A DNA stretch of 24,195 bases from an uncultured Collinsella sp. (lineage in GTDB: Bacteria; Actinomycetota; Coriobacteriia; Coriobacteriales; Coriobacteriaceae), in assembly GCA_902492755.1 (NCBI GenBank), contig CABUNB010000038.1:1-24195 (forward strand), in the 5' to 3' direction. Below are positions 23,771 to 24,195 of this stretch, piece after piece. Every line of letters starts with the position of its first letter. Position 1 is the stretch's first letter. Position numbers and translations under genes: made by a program. A model generated the notes under the pieces. It was not told where the DNA came from and ran no database searches. It saw nothing but the letters and a program-made list of their open reading frames with translations.

Positions 23771-23845
23771 TGGCTCCCCGGGTAGGACTCGAACCTACAA
23801 CAGCGCGGTTAACAGCCGCGTGCTCTACCATTGAGCTACCGAGGA
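23771..23845 (-). tRNA. tRNA-Asn (anticodon GTT), promoter-distal copy
   Basis: A complete cloverleaf on the minus strand. Acceptor TCCTCGG pairs with CCGGGGA (one G-U), the D stem is GCTC/GAGC, and the anticodon stem is CGCGG/CCGCG with loop CTGTTAA (anticodon GTT). The variable loop is CTGTT, the T arm GTAGG-TTCGAGT-CCTAC, and the discriminator G. CCA is encoded (23771-23773). Without CCA it is 72 nt. It is identical to the copy 109 bp upstream. Confidence 0.97.
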
Positions 23846-23851
23846 ATTTAA

Positions 23852-23869
23852 AAGCCCAGCGGAATGGGC
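23852..23869 (-). terminator. Hairpin with T-run between the two tRNA-Asn genes
   Basis: AGCCCA pairs with TGGGCT across a 6-nt loop. On the minus strand it is followed by TTTTAAA, just before the distal tRNA. It may be a weak terminator or a processing signal. Confidence 0.5.
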
Positions 23870-23879
23870 TGAGAAATTC

Positions 23880-23954
23880 TGGCTCCCCGGGTAGGACTCG
23901 AACCTACAACAGCGCGGTTAACAGCCGCGTGCTCTACCATTGAGCTACCGAGGA
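23880..23954 (-). tRNA. tRNA-Asn (anticodon GTT), promoter-proximal copy
   Basis: The same 72-nt cloverleaf plus encoded CCA (23880-23882) as the distal copy, with no base difference. The flanking AT after the 5' end also matches. It arose by a recent tandem duplication or is kept identical by gene conversion. A strong promoter lies 31 bases upstream. Confidence 0.97.
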
Positions 23955-23984
23955 ATAGGTGCGTGCTCTCAAGCAACGAAGTTT

Positions 23985-24034
23985 ATTATACGGACGATTG
24001 AGCCAAGGGCAAGAACTTTTTTAAGAAATTTTCT
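23985..24034 (-). promoter_or_regulatory. Strong tRNA promoter with A/T-rich upstream element
   Basis: On the minus strand, TTGCCC (24007-24012), a 16-base spacer and a consensus TATAAT (23985-23990) face the tRNA-Asn genes. The predicted start is near 23978. An A/T-rich stretch at 24013-24034 (AAAATTTCTTAAAAAAGTTC) sits where a UP element would, as expected for a stable-RNA promoter. Confidence 0.8.
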
Positions 24035-24055
24035 GGGGCTGCATGACTGCCTAAC

Positions 24056-24107
24056 AAGGAGTGTCCCGATGTGCCGGCACAAAAGGAACGTCCCCAAGTG
24101 CCAGCAA
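24056..24107. repeat. Imperfect ~25-bp direct repeat
   Basis: AAGGAGTGTCCCGATGTGCC (24056 onward, ending GGCAC) and AAGGAACGTCCCCAAGTGCC (24083 onward, ending AGCAA) are aligned copies 27 bp apart. The first contains the palindrome GTGCCGGCAC. The remaining bases to the window end (24108-24195) show no gene or clear signal. Confidence 0.65.
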
Positions 24108-24195
24108 TGGCAACACCACAGGTAGAGGACGGACAGCGAGCGGGCCGCATTTGAGGCAAGGTGACGTGAAACGAAAGGGCGCTGACCTTCTGGTC

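Noticed and set aside
23771..23954. 75-bp direct repeats resembling a CRISPR array
   Set aside because: Both units fold as complete tRNA-Asn cloverleaves, and only two copies exist with a tRNA-type promoter.

Overview
The window looks like chromosomal DNA of a moderately GC-rich (roughly 60 % by eye) anaerobic actinobacterium. I favour class Coriobacteriia, in the Collinsella/Olsenella neighbourhood. This is inferred from gene order (recG-rsmD-coaD-SepIVA-like-yceD-rpmF-plsX-acpP-rnc-smc-ftsY-ffh), from protein style, and from strong AGGAGG-type ribosome binding sites. No search was run, so the genus is a judgement.

Layout. Positions 1-690 are a scarred edge of a mobile island. They hold an AT-rich 3' gene fragment, an IS3-family transposase remnant with two compensating frameshifts, and the C-terminal tail of a serine recombinase that runs into the 3' end of a DUF523 gene. 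Next come ftsH (minus), a divergent corrinoid adenosyltransferase gene (plus), a MATE exporter, a SpoU-type RNA methyltransferase, and a thyA-folA pair (minus).

At 7633-8563 a divergent plus-strand gene encodes a DUF134 helix-turn-helix domain fused to a NifX/NafY-like domain with a Cys/His-rich tail. Two matching palindromes lie upstream, 53 bp apart, and a strong internal ribosome binding site sits exactly at the domain boundary. This is the most interesting locus in the window.

From 8684 to 23576 every gene is on the minus strand in a dense housekeeping cluster. Read in transcription order it is: Gls24/Asp23 protein, fakA, recG, rsmD, coaD, SepIVA-like coiled-coil protein, yceD, rpmF, plsX, acpP, rnc, smc, ftsY, ffh. 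Start/stop overlaps (TAATG, ATGA) suggest translational coupling at several joints. The cluster links exogenous fatty-acid activation (FakA) and phospholipid precursor supply (PlsX, ACP) with CoA synthesis, ribosome maturation (RsmD, YceD, L32, RNase III), chromosome organisation (SMC) and co-translational membrane targeting (Ffh, FtsY).

Upstream of this cluster lie two identical tandem tRNA-Asn(GTT) genes, on the minus strand, with a strong promoter and A/T-rich upstream element. The last 240 bases have no gene but carry that promoter and an imperfect direct repeat.
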